Source of the DNA: CAYMJK01 sp043101635
GTDB taxonomy: Bacteria > Planctomycetota > Phycisphaerae > Phycisphaerales > UBA1924
DNA length: 27,571 nt
Reading direction: 5' to 3'
NCBI GenBank assembly: GCA_043101635.1
Contig: JBICIE010000148.1
Location: 1-27,571 of the forward strand
The notes beneath the pieces are model-generated. The model saw only the letters and a program-made list of their open reading frames with translations. It ran no database searches and was not told where the DNA came from. Positions 16,290 through 23,293 of this stretch are shown piece after piece (position 1 is the first letter of the stretch; every line of letters starts with the position of its first letter). The position numbers were made by a program, and so were the translations under genes.

Positions 16290-16784
16290 GTGTACTGCCT
16301 GGGGTGTGAGTACGAGCTGGCGGGGCTGGAGGGGGGCTGCTGTCCGGAGTGCGGTCGGGCGTTCGATGCGGGTGATTCGAGGACGTTCTCGCGCGAGCGG
16401 CACAGCCAGCTGCGGGATCGGCGGGCGCGGCCGTGCGAGATCGCGCTGATCGCGGCGGCGACGACGCCGCTGGTGGCGAACCTGATGGCGCACGCAGCGC
16501 TGGTGGCAGCGCGGGTTTCGCTGGGGCGCTGGCCGCACCGGTTCGGGGCGGACGACCCGAAGGGCGTTGCGGGGATCGGGTTGTTCTACGGGCTGGCAAT
16601 GCTGGCGCTGCTGGCGTCGCCGGTGGCGGCGCTGGTCGGGCTGCTGATGGCGGCGCTGCTGGTGGTCGACCGGGCGTGGGTCCGACTGCTGCGCGGGGGG
16701 CTGATCGCGGCGTGCCTGTGGGGGTTCGGGATCCTGCTGACGCAGGGGGATCCGGCGCAGGTGTGGGTGTGGCTGTTTGATTGA
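16290..16784 (+). CDS. Membrane protein with N-terminal planctomycete-type zinc ribbon
   Basis: 164 residues from GTG 16290. The protein opens with a zinc ribbon: Cys3-x2-Cys6 ('YCLGCEYEL') and Cys18-x2-Cys21 ('CPECGRAFD'). This N-terminal module is very common in planctomycete membrane proteins. Three or four hydrophobic helices follow, at about 52-75, 94-120 and 138-157. A longer open frame upstream runs through repeat copy 4 and is unlikely to be translated. The GTG is chosen because the motif starts there and a TATGAT box lies 6 bases upstream. Function unknown. Confidence 0.72.
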   Translation: MYCLGCEYELAGLEGGCCPECGRAFDAGDSRTFSRERHSQLRDRRARPCEIALIAAATTPLVANLMAHAALVAARVSLGRWPHRFGADDPKGVAGIGLFYGLAMLALLASPVAALVGLLMAALLVVDRAWVRLLRGGLIAACLWGFGILLTQGDPAQVWVWLFD

Positions 16785-16798
16785 GGGGTTGGCGAGCG

Positions 16799-17212
16799 CT
16801 AGGCGCTGATGAGGCCCTCATCTTCTTCCATGAGCATCGGACAGTTATCCAGAATGATGGTCCGTTTGCGGAGCAGGCGCCTGGCGTGCCGGTAGCGCAT
16901 GCAGAAGATGTGCGAGACCGGGCTGCCGCGGTCCTGGCCTTCGATGAAGATGGCGTCGAAGCGGCCTTCCGGGGTATTGGCGAAGCCGTCCCATGCGAAG
17001 GCGGCTCGATCGGGCGATGACGTTCGGAGCAGACGTCGCCCATTGGCAATGCCCTGCTCGAAGGTCTCGGCAACGAATCGCTGCAGCGACCGCTGGCCCG
17101 CGTGTTCGATCATGGCAAAGGGGATGAGGGTGTCGCCGCCGTCGATTGAGTGGAACGCATGCTCGAACGCGGCGCCGACGAGGTGGACGAGGGGCTCGGA
17201 GGGTTCGGGCAT
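16799..17212 (-). CDS. Conserved hypothetical protein
   Basis: 137 residues, no signal peptide or membrane segment, no family I recognise. It has an acidic N-terminal third (MPEPSEPLVHLVGAAFEHAF), a central 'FAWDGFANTPEGRFDAIFIE', and a basic 'RYRHARRLLRKR' before a hydrophobic 'TIILDNCPML'. The pattern of alternating strands and helices looks like a small folded cytosolic domain, and codon use matches coding sequence. Start supported by a TATACT box 7 bases upstream (17220-17225). Stands alone between a plus-strand gene and the metallopeptidase. Confidence 0.68.
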   Translation of the reverse strand: MPEPSEPLVHLVGAAFEHAFHSIDGGDTLIPFAMIEHAGQRSLQRFVAETFEQGIANGRRLLRTSSPDRAAFAWDGFANTPEGRFDAIFIEGQDRGSPVSHIFCMRYRHARRLLRKRTIILDNCPMLMEEDEGLISA

Positions 17213-17219
17213 GGCGGCG

Positions 17220-17225
17220 AGTATA
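17220..17225 (-). promoter_or_regulatory. TATACT -10 box close to the start at 17212
   Basis: On the minus strand TATACT ends 7 bases before ATG 17212. No Shine-Dalgarno fits in the gap, suggesting a leaderless transcript. No good -35 box. Confidence 0.45.
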
Positions 17226-17419
17226 CCGGGGTGGCACGGCCGCGTGAGGGGACGCCGCCCGCAGTGGCGAGAGCAGGTGGATCATGACGCGGACGAGCGC
17301 ATGGCGATCGATTGTGCAGCGCGCGGCGGCTCCGCCGGCCTGCGCCTTCACAAACTCAAATTTCACAAGCACTTACGACTCGCTCGGCTCGCCCAGATTC
17401 ACGGCGCTGCGTGGCGCGA

Positions 17420-18823
17420 TCAGGGTGTTTCGGCGGGGTCGGCCGGTGGGAGTTCGAGCTGTTTCGGCGCTGTGGTCGCGGCGCGCAGGGCCTCAAGCAC
17501 CGCGGTGGCCTGCCCCGCGTCGAATCCCTCAACCGCGATCACCCGGTCGCCCGTCTGCTCGACCAGCGCCACGCCCGGCTGCGTCGTCATCTGCCAGGTG
17601 CGCACGCCATCGGCGTTCTGGCGCTCGATGGTCGGATACGCCCCGGTTCGCGCTGCAGCGCGCAGGCGCAGGGCGCTGGCGTACTCGGCGCCGAACTCGG
17701 CGGCGTCCTGCTCGCTGTCCCACACGCTGACCCAGACGAACCGCAGGCGATCCGTCAGCGGCGCTTCGCCGGGCGCTTCATACACCGCGCACGCGTCGCC
17801 GTCCCAGCCCTCGGCGCCGAGGTGGGCGTCCGGCGAGTTGCCCAGCAGGATCCGCGTCTGGAGTTCGCCCATGACGTTGGCGCCGACCAGCCGCGCCTCG
17901 ACGATGCCGGAGAGGTCCGGCAGCGTCACACGCTGCGGCACATCGCGCTCGGCGTACTTCTCAGGGTGCAGCACCTGCTCGGTCGAGATCGGCGGGTCGG
18001 CGAAGGCGGCGTCCACCGCCGCGAAGCCGCCGTCATTGGCCAGCGACAGCGCAAAGACCCAGCCATGGATGTACGGGAAGATCAGGGTGTCGCGGAAGAT
18101 CGCCGGCGCCTCGCCGAGCCCCGGCGCGATCGCCGCGCCGGCGCCGCTGAGCGCCGCGCCTTCGGTGGACATCGCGGTCGCCTGCTGCGCGCTGCCGAGC
18201 ATCACCGCCGTGCCGGCGATCATGGCGTCGCCCTCGATCAGGGCGTGCACTGCCAGCGCCATGTCATCATCATGCATGACGGCGTCCAGCATGCGGCTGA
18301 GGTCGAAGTGCTGGTCCTGCAGCGCGTGGGTGAACTCGTGGGCCAGCGTGTTGGTGATCATCGGCTCGACGACCGCCTCGGCCAGGGCCTCATCGAGCCC
18401 CGGGATCATCCCGGCGACCGCCTCCGGCAGATCGTCCAGCACGTAGATGCGCTTGGTCTTGGGTTCATAGAACGCGGCGACCTGCGAGGTGGCAAAGGCG
18501 CTGTACGCCTTGATGATGTCCACCTCCGGCCCGATCAGTCCCAGCGCCTTGTACGCCTTCTCGGTCAGTTCAATCTGCTCGGGCGGGTACTCCTCCCGCA
18601 GCATCTTCATGATCAGCCCCTCGAGCTGGCCGCGGTCCATCACATCGGCCGGCACGTGCTCCAGCAGGGCCAGCCCGCGCAGCGAGGGCGTCTGGCGCTG
18701 GATCTGGTCGACGGTCCGCAGCAGCGGGTGCATGGAAGGAGCTTCGCCTTCCTGGGCCCGGGCCAGTGGCGCGGCGCCGGCGCAGATGCAGAGGGTTGCG
18801 AACAGCGTGCGGCGGATGGTCAT
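17420..18823 (-). CDS. Secreted zinc metallopeptidase-like protein (HExxH)
   Basis: 467 residues. Signal peptide 1-23 (ending APLARA|QE). The active-site helix 'NTLAHEFTHALQDQHFDL' gives His162-Glu163-x-x-His166. Downstream 'ALIEGDAMIAGTAVML' supplies Glu197, the usual third zinc ligand of gluzincin-like enzymes. The middle contains 'TLIFPYIHGWVFALSLANDG', conserved in this class of putative exported metallopeptidases. The C-terminal third (about 340-450) is a separate alpha/beta domain, perhaps a substrate or inhibitory module. All metal ligands are intact. An AAGGATC Shine-Dalgarno precedes ATG 18823. It diverges from the hydrolase gene over 53 bases, so the two may share regulation. The 207 bases downstream (17213-17419) hold nothing I can identify. 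Confidence 0.82.
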   Translation of the reverse strand: MTIRRTLFATLCICAGAAPLARAQEGEAPSMHPLLRTVDQIQRQTPSLRGLALLEHVPADVMDRGQLEGLIMKMLREEYPPEQIELTEKAYKALGLIGPEVDIIKAYSAFATSQVAAFYEPKTKRIYVLDDLPEAVAGMIPGLDEALAEAVVEPMITNTLAHEFTHALQDQHFDLSRMLDAVMHDDDMALAVHALIEGDAMIAGTAVMLGSAQQATAMSTEGAALSGAGAAIAPGLGEAPAIFRDTLIFPYIHGWVFALSLANDGGFAAVDAAFADPPISTEQVLHPEKYAERDVPQRVTLPDLSGIVEARLVGANVMGELQTRILLGNSPDAHLGAEGWDGDACAVYEAPGEAPLTDRLRFVWVSVWDSEQDAAEFGAEYASALRLRAAARTGAYPTIERQNADGVRTWQMTTQPGVALVEQTGDRVIAVEGFDAGQATAVLEALRAATTAPKQLELPPADPAETP

Positions 18824-18876
18824 GCAATGATCCTTCGGGGCAGGTACTTCAGCGATCGGCGACGGAGGCGGACGCC

Positions 18877-19728
18877 ATGAGTGATTCGGGCAGGACGTGG
18901 TCGATTGCCGGCTCCGGCGGCGAGGCCATCCTTGGCAACACGCACGCCCCCGGCTCCAGCGCCCGGGGAGTCGCGATCATCGTCCACGGCTTCCTCGGGT
19001 ACAAGGACTACGGGATGTTCCCGGCGATCGCTACCGCGTTTGCCGAGGCGGGCTGGATCGCCCACCGGATCAATCTGTCACACTCCGGGATGACCGATGA
19101 CATCCAGACGTTCGGCCGCCCGGATCTGTTCGAGCGCGACACCTGGAATCGCCAGCGGGCCGATGTGCAGGCGGTGATCGCGGCCATCGAGGCCGGCCGG
19201 ATCCCCGGCGCCGGGCTGCCGCTGGCGCTGTTCGGGCACAGCCGCGGCGGGGTGACCGTGCTCCGGGCCGCCGCCCAGCGCTTCGATGAGGGCCTCAGCC
19301 CGCTGCCGGCCGGGGTGATCACGGTCGCGGCGCCGGATACCTGCTGCTCGCTGGACGGCGCGGCAAAGGAGGCCATGCGCCAGCGCGGCTACCACGAGGT
19401 TGTATCCAACCGGACCGGGCAGACGCTGCGGCTCGGGCGCGACTGGCTCGCCGAGCAGGAGGCCGATCCCGAGGGCCACGATGTGCCGGGCGCCGCGGCG
19501 AAGGTCGTCTGCCCGCTGCTGGTGGCCCACGGGGCTGAGGACCCGACCGTGCCGCCGTTCGCTGCGCGCGCGATCGCGGGCGCGGCGCCGGACGGGCGGC
19601 TCCTGTTGATCGATGGCGGCGATCACGTCATGAACACCCCGAACCCGTTCGATCCGGCGGCGGAGCCGAGCCCGCAGCTTCGAACGTTGCTGGGGGCCTG
19701 CCGTGAGTTCTTGACGGGCGCGGCCTGA
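18877..19728 (+). CDS. Alpha/beta hydrolase (dienelactone hydrolase/esterase-like)
   Basis: 283 residues. Oxyanion segment 'VHGFLGYKDYGMFP', nucleophile elbow Gly120-His-Ser122-Arg-Gly124-Gly125, acid region 'LLVAHGAEDPTVPP' and catalytic His250 in 'DGGDHVMNTPNPFDP'. No signal peptide. Resembles serine esterases/peptidases with an N-terminal 'GNTHAPGSSARGVAIIVHG'. GGAGG lies upstream of ATG 18877. The DNA encoding the His250 segment (19589-19664) recurs exactly at 20522-20597, downstream of a PIN-domain module. The upstream copy keeps a complete C-terminus (CREFLTGAA), so this gene is intact. Confidence 0.87.
   Translation: MSDSGRTWSIAGSGGEAILGNTHAPGSSARGVAIIVHGFLGYKDYGMFPAIATAFAEAGWIAHRINLSHSGMTDDIQTFGRPDLFERDTWNRQRADVQAVIAAIEAGRIPGAGLPLALFGHSRGGVTVLRAAAQRFDEGLSPLPAGVITVAAPDTCCSLDGAAKEAMRQRGYHEVVSNRTGQTLRLGRDWLAEQEADPEGHDVPGAAAKVVCPLLVAHGAEDPTVPPFAARAIAGAAPDGRLLLIDGGDHVMNTPNPFDPAAEPSPQLRTLLGACREFLTGAA
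19589..19664 (+). repeat. 76-base direct repeat, copy 1 (inside hydrolase gene)
   Basis: Identical over 76 bases to 20522-20597; offset 933 bases. Encodes the hydrolase segment from DGRLLLIDGGDH to FDPAAE, including the catalytic His. Similarity beyond the repeat decays quickly with small indels. Confidence 0.95.
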
Positions 19729-19740
19729 TATGGCTAGGCG

Positions 19741-19746
19741 TAGAAT
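19741..19746 (+). promoter_or_regulatory. TAGAAT -10 box of the PIN-domain gene
   Basis: TAGAAT ends 5 bases before ATG 19752. No Shine-Dalgarno between, suggesting leaderless initiation. The identical hexamer with the same 5-base gap precedes the gene at 25747 (minus). Confidence 0.5.
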
Positions 19747-19751
19747 CAATC

Positions 19752-20225
19752 ATGGCGAGGGTGTACATCGAAACCACGATCCCGAGCTACTACTTCGAGA
19801 CCCGCACGAGCCCGCAGGTCATTGCATGGCGTGACGCTACACGGCGATGGTGGGACCACTACTCCCATCACTACGAACTGGTTACATCTGGCTTTGTCGT
19901 GGCTGAGCTCCACCGCAGTCCACAGCCGAAGTCGAGCCAGTCGTTGAGCCTGCTTGATTCGGTTCCATTGCTGGACGAGGCGGCAGGCGTCCGCGATGTC
20001 GCCGCATACTACATCGAGCATCAGTTGATGCCAAAGGGCGCCGCCGGTGACGCGGCACACCTGGCGATGGCCTCAGTCCACGCGATTGATTTCCTTCTCA
20101 CATGGAACTGCCAGCACCTGGCCAATGCGAACAAGGTCCGTCACCTCGCCGTACTCAATGCGCGGCTGGGTCTGCCGGTCCCGGTCCTCGCGACGCCAAT
20201 GAATCTCATTCCGGAGGAGCCATGA
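19752..20225 (+). CDS. PIN-domain protein, VapC-like toxin candidate
   Basis: 157 residues. 'VYIETTIPSYYFETR' at the N-terminus has Glu7 where VapC usually has Asp. Further family marks are Glu52 in 'GFVVAELHRS', Asp100 in 'KGAAGDAAHLAMASVH' and 'DFLLTWNCQHLANANKVRHL'. This is the PIN subfamily with the LTWNCxHLANA block, seen next to small partner genes. PIN toxins are Mg-dependent ribonucleases. Codon use is less GC-rich than its neighbours, suggesting acquisition. The stop overlaps the next gene's start (ATGA). Toxicity is inferred, not shown. Confidence 0.85.
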   Translation: MARVYIETTIPSYYFETRTSPQVIAWRDATRRWWDHYSHHYELVTSGFVVAELHRSPQPKSSQSLSLLDSVPLLDEAAGVRDVAAYYIEHQLMPKGAAGDAAHLAMASVHAIDFLLTWNCQHLANANKVRHLAVLNARLGLPVPVLATPMNLIPEEP

Positions 20226-20419
20226 GCGGACAACCCCAAGAGCGACCAGATGCCGCCTCGAACGGAGCGCAGGATCCCGTTGTCGAGGAGGTCCGTGCGG
20301 CGAGAGCCGCTCTCTGGGAGGAGGCCGGCCGCGATCTCGACGCGCTGTTCGAACTTGCTGCGCGAGAGACCGACTCCGCGCGGAAGCAGCGATCCGCCAA
20401 CGGTCAAACCGAGGCCTGA
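20222..20419 (+). CDS. Small PIN partner protein, antitoxin candidate
   Basis: 65 residues, coupled to the PIN gene by an ATGA overlap and with GGAGGAG just upstream. The core 'DPVVEEVRAARAALWEEAGRDLDAL' followed by 'RKQ' resembles the short helical proteins (P-V/I-x-E-V-R-x-x-R) that follow PIN genes of this type. Helical and charged, with no obvious DNA-binding domain, so it may neutralise by direct binding rather than as a classic repressor. Gene order toxin-first is the reverse of most vapBC operons. Role is inferred from context. Confidence 0.68.
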   Translation: MSGQPQERPDAASNGAQDPVVEEVRAARAALWEEAGRDLDALFELAARETDSARKQRSANGQTEA

Positions 20420-20694
20420 TGGGCTGGCGGTTTGCCGATCCCGAAATACGCCGGAGATTCGAGGAGTGGCACGGATTTCCACTCCCACAGTTCGAAGAGC
20501 TGTCGGGGGAGGACGCGGTGGCGGACGGGCGGCTCCTGTTGATCGATGGCGGCGATCACGTCATGAACACCCCGAACCCGTTCGATCCGGCGGCGGAAGC
20601 CAAGCCGGCAGCTTTCGACACTGCTGGACGGTTGTCGTTCATTTCTCGCAGACTCGGCGCAGCGCATCATGACGCGCGTACGCATCCCGATTGA
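20419..20694 (+). CDS. Chimeric ORF: short unknown N-terminus fused to duplicated hydrolase fragment
   Basis: 91 residues, starting in a TGATG overlap with the preceding gene. Residues 1-34 (MGWRFADPEIRRRFEEWHGF, then PLPQFEELSGEDAV) are unlike the hydrolase and look like a real helical start. Residues about 36-60 are identical to the catalytic-His segment of the hydrolase at 18877, in the same reading frame, because of the 76-base repeat. The remainder (to DARTHPD) is out of frame relative to the hydrolase end and probably has no function. The original third gene of the module may have been truncated by the recombination. Confidence 0.6.
   Translation: MGWRFADPEIRRRFEEWHGFPLPQFEELSGEDAVADGRLLLIDGGDHVMNTPNPFDPAAEAKPAAFDTAGRLSFISRRLGAAHHDARTHPD
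20522..20597 (+). repeat. 76-base direct repeat, copy 2
   Basis: Exact duplicate of 19589-19664. From 20598 similarity continues only patchily (CAGCTTTCGAC against CAGCTTCGAAC), as expected for a decaying partial gene copy. Confidence 0.95.
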
Positions 20695-20714
20695 GCCTCG
20701 GGCGCATGTAGGAG

Positions 20715-20733
20715 CCCCCCACGGAGTGGGGGG
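20715..20733. terminator. GC hairpin between convergent units
   Basis: CCCCCCAC-gga-GTGGGGGG, an 8-bp perfect stem with a 3-base loop, lies between the PIN module (plus) and the gene ending at 20747 (minus). No T-run on either side. Possible bidirectional pause or stop. Confidence 0.45.
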
Positions 20734-20746
20734 GTACCCAAGGCCG

Positions 20747-20956
20747 CTAATCCCCGCGGCGCATCCGGCGCATCCAGCGACCGTACTCCAGCACGCTTGC
20801 GATCAGCTCCCGGCGCGGCGGGTAGCCGCGCCCGAAGGCCGTGTGCATGCGCCACTGCCAGTACGGCCCGCGGAAGCGAAACCGCGTGAGCCATCCCAAC
20901 CGCAGCAGTTCCCAGAGGCCACCGATCGTGTCTGCGGCGTGGCGCACGGCGCCCAT
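20747..20956 (-). CDS. Small conserved protein coupled to an epimerase gene
   Basis: 69 residues, very basic and aromatic: 'FRGPYWQWRMHTAFGRGYPP', then 'RRELIASVLEYGRWMRRMRR'. Its ATG overlaps the epimerase stop (TGATG), so it is co-translated. I recognise no domain. The RxPYWxWRxxTAFG pattern looks conserved rather than random, and an amphipathic, membrane-surface role beside polysaccharide enzymes is possible but unproven. Confidence 0.68.
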   Translation of the reverse strand: MGAVRHAADTIGGLWELLRLGWLTRFRFRGPYWQWRMHTAFGRGYPPRRELIASVLEYGRWMRRMRRGD

Positions 20957-22026
20957 CAGCGCTGCTCCCCGGCCTGGGCCCGCGTCCGCTGGGCCTCAGC
21001 CTCCTGCCGGAACCACGCGACCGTCTCCTCCAGCCCCTGCTCCAAGGTGGCGAACGGCTCGTAGCCGAGCAGTTCCCGGGCCCGGCCGATGTCGGCCAGC
21101 GAGTGGCGCACATCTCCGGTGCGCTCGGGGCGCATCTCCGCCTCGCCCGCCTTGGCCCCGATGATTGCCGCCATGGTGTCGGCGAGCTGGCGCACCGAGG
21201 TCTGGCGGCCGGTCCCGATGTTGATCACCTCGCCCGCCAGCGGGCGCCGGCTGGCGCCGGCCTGCAGCGTCGCCAGCACGACGTTGGCAACGTACGTGAA
21301 ATCACGCGTCTGGCGCCCGTCGCCGTAGATGATCGGCGCCTGGCCGGTCAGGAGCCGGTCGGCCACTGCCGCGACGACCGCGGCGTACGCCGAATCGGCG
21401 GGCTGGCGCGGGCCGAAGACGTTGAAGTACCGCAGGCTCACCGTGGACATGCCGAATGAGCGGGCCCAGGCGTGCATCAGGCTCTCGCCGGCGAGTTTGC
21501 TGGCCCCATAGGGCGAGAGGGCCTGCGGGAGCATGGTCTCGACCTTGGGCAGGCGGTCCGAATCGCCGTAGGCGGAACTGGACGCCGCGAAGACGATGCG
21601 GCCGGCCCCGATGGCCCGGGCCTGCTCCAGCACGCGGACCGTGCCGGTAGTGTTGACGGCCCAGGTCCGCTGCGGCTCCTCGATGGAGCGGGGCACCGAG
21701 CCGATCGCGGCCAGATGGAAGATCACCTCCGCCGGGGGCTTGCCCCAGGCGCCGAAGGCGCCGACGGCGGCCTCCGCCAGGGCCTCATCATCGAGGATCG
21801 AGCCGTGCACGAAGCGGCAGCGGTCGGGGGAAAGCTCCACCATTTCGGCGACATGGCCCGCCGCGGCGTTGGAAAGATCGTCGATCACCACCACCTGCGC
21901 GCCCGCGGCCAAGAGGGCGTCGAGCAGGTGCCCGCCGATGAAGCCGGCTCCGCCGGTGAGGCAGACGCGCCGGTCCTCGAAGGCGGCGCGCAGCGGAGCC
22001 ATCATGTGGGCCGGAAGTCGCAGCAC
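20956..22026 (-). CDS. NAD-dependent sugar-nucleotide epimerase/dehydratase (extended SDR)
   Basis: 356 residues. The NAD-binding Rossmann motif 'TGGAGFIGGH' has Gly25, Gly28 and Gly31. The catalytic set is Ser150-Ser152 ('AASSSAYGDS'), Tyr174 and Lys178 ('SPYGASKLAGE'). 'SVPRSIEEPQRTWAVNTTGT' and 'RYFNVFGPRQ' are typical of UDP-GlcNAc/UDP-glucose 4-epimerases of the WbpP-like group; the exact sugar is not decided by sequence alone. Cytosolic, supplying precursors for surface polysaccharide. Start at 22026; a second start at 22005 (MMAPLRAAFEDRRVCLTGG) is equally plausible. First gene of a two-gene unit with the small protein at 20747. Confidence 0.9.
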   Translation of the reverse strand: MLRLPAHMMAPLRAAFEDRRVCLTGGAGFIGGHLLDALLAAGAQVVVIDDLSNAAAGHVAEMVELSPDRCRFVHGSILDDEALAEAAVGAFGAWGKPPAEVIFHLAAIGSVPRSIEEPQRTWAVNTTGTVRVLEQARAIGAGRIVFAASSSAYGDSDRLPKVETMLPQALSPYGASKLAGESLMHAWARSFGMSTVSLRYFNVFGPRQPADSAYAAVVAAVADRLLTGQAPIIYGDGRQTRDFTYVANVVLATLQAGASRRPLAGEVINIGTGRQTSVRQLADTMAAIIGAKAGEAEMRPERTGDVRHSLADIGRARELLGYEPFATLEQGLEETVAWFRQEAEAQRTRAQAGEQR

Positions 22027-22126
22027 TGGCCGGATCGTACCCGAACTCGGCGCCGGCGCATACCCCTGCGCTGGCGAACGGGGCCAGATGGCGCTGCGGC
22101 GGTGGCCTCAGCAGGCCACTTCGGCG

Positions 22127-22164
22127 CAAAAGGCGGGGTCCCCGCGCCGGGCGCGGAGACCCCG
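22127..22164 (-). terminator. Rho-independent terminator of the small secreted protein gene
   Basis: On the minus strand the hairpin CGGGGTC-t-CCGCGC / GCGCGG-g-GACCCCG (one mismatch, CCG loop; 22164-22134) is followed by CCTTTTG (22133-22127). It lies 28 bases after the stop at 22192. A second smaller hairpin, GTGGCCT-cagc-AGGCCAC, is at 22102-22119. Confidence 0.75.
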
Positions 22165-22191
22165 AAACCCACCTGAACTCCTCCGCGGGGC

Positions 22192-22506
22192 TCAGGACTT
22201 CGCGTCGACGCGGGTGGCCACGCCCTCCTCGTGGGTGACCTTGACCTCGCGGTCCTTCTGCAGCACGGCCGAGCGGGTCGAAAGCTCGCCGTCGAGATAC
22301 CACGCGGTCTTGTTGTCGAACTTCACCATCACCTGCTCGTCGTTGCCGGTCTTGATGATGAACGACGACTCCTCCTGGTTGATGGAGACGACCTTGCCCT
22401 TGGATACCTCGGGCGCGGTCGCCACGATGGCGGTGGCGGTCGGGACGACGGCGGTTGCGCCGCCCAGAAGCGCCAGACCCAGAACTGCTGCTGCGATGTT
22501 CCGCAT
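22192..22506 (-). CDS. Small exported protein, probable DUF5666-like beta-barrel
   Basis: 104 residues. Signal peptide about 1-26 (MRNIAAAVLGLALLGG ... TATA). The mature part reads 'GKVVSINQEESSFIIKTGND', 'QVMVKFDNKTAWYLDG', 'DREVKVTHEEGVATRVDA', a run of short strands like the OB-type repeats of DUF5666 proteins. Secreted or periplasmic; function unknown. AAAGGAG precedes ATG 22506. Monocistronic: it ends in a strong hairpin-T terminator, and 330 bases without a gene lie upstream. Confidence 0.78.
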   Translation of the reverse strand: MRNIAAAVLGLALLGGATAVVPTATAIVATAPEVSKGKVVSINQEESSFIIKTGNDEQVMVKFDNKTAWYLDGELSTRSAVLQKDREVKVTHEEGVATRVDAKS

Positions 22507-22837
22507 GACGAATCTCCTTTCCCGTCCGTGATGCGTTTGGCAGGCCCGTTGCCTGCTTCCGGGATTTCGGTACGACGCGGAAGATGGCGCGAATGCGTGA
22601 ATCTGGAATAATGCGCATGTTCAGATGATTCTCATGAAGCGCGTCGCGATTGCGGTGCGCCGACGCGGCGATTGACTTCATGAAGGCCGTCGCATGTGCA
22701 GGCGGCGGCCGCGCTGGATGCGCCGGTCGTCGGCGGTCGTTGGCTGTCGTCGGCTGCGACGGGCTCGCGTGAGCCGAGGCAACCGGCGCCGGCGAGCCTG
22801 CGAACCGGCCCTGGAACTGTCGACCCGGAGAACGACC
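22507..22837. promoter_or_regulatory. 331-base intergenic region between divergent genes, with direct repeats
   Basis: No gene seen. It contains an imperfect 16-base direct repeat, TCATGAAGCGCGTCGC (22632-22647) and TCATGAAGGCCGTCGC (22678-22693). The second sits in a perfect palindrome, CTTCATGAAG (22676-22685). A GCAGGC-ccgtt-GCCTGC dyad is at 22540-22556, and an AT-richer GAATAATG patch (about 22606-22613) may hold the minus-strand -10. Likely the shared control region of the genes at 22506 and 22838. Confidence 0.45.
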
Positions 22838-23197
22838 ATGCCCAGCCTGACCGCAAGCTCCATCACACGCGCCCGGGCCGTGACGGTGTGGGTCATTCGC
22901 GCTGTGGCGCTGGCGCTGCTGGCGAGCGGCGCCTACCTGACGATCAAGCGACTGGTCTTCGCGATGTTCGCGGACTTCGACGCCGCGTTCCGTGTCTGGA
23001 CGGAGATCGGCGAGGGCCACAGCGCATCGCGCGGCGTCGCGATGCTCGTCGTCGGCGCTGCCCTCGCCCTGGCGAGCGGCCGTCTGGCCCGCTGGGTGAT
23101 CGCGCTGCCGCCGGGCGGCTGCCCGGGCTGCGGCTATTCGCGCGAGGGGGCGGGTGCGTCTGCGGTGTGCCCGGAGTGCGGCATGCGGCAGGACTGA
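22838..23197 (+). CDS. Membrane protein with C-terminal zinc ribbon
   Basis: 119 residues. Two hydrophobic helices, at about 14-34 and 65-90. The C-terminus carries 'GCPGCGYSREGAGASAVCPE' then 'CGMRQD', i.e. CxxC...CxxC, the same planctomycete-type ribbon found at the N-terminus of the protein at 16290. Here the ribbon is on the other end of the chain. GGAG lies 7 bases before ATG 22838. Function unknown; presumably a cytosolic metal-bound tail on a membrane anchor. Confidence 0.75.
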   Translation: MPSLTASSITRARAVTVWVIRAVALALLASGAYLTIKRLVFAMFADFDAAFRVWTEIGEGHSASRGVAMLVVGAALALASGRLARWVIALPPGGCPGCGYSREGAGASAVCPECGMRQD

Positions 23198-23293
23198 CGC
23201 CCACCGGCGGGCTCATCCAGCGCGCGAATACGTCGGGCCAGCGGCGCCGCGGTCCGCCGGCGCCGTACTATCGGCCCGGAAGGAGGCTCTTGT

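Noticed and set aside
17213..17419. Possible small gene between the hypothetical gene and the metallopeptidase
   Set aside because: The locally lower-GC stretch has an open frame, but no ribosome site, no family pattern, and it continues antisense into the metallopeptidase.
17312..18880. 522-codon plus-strand frame opposite the metallopeptidase
   Set aside because: Arg/Gln/Gly-rich with no domain pattern. The minus strand has a signal peptide and an HExxH site.
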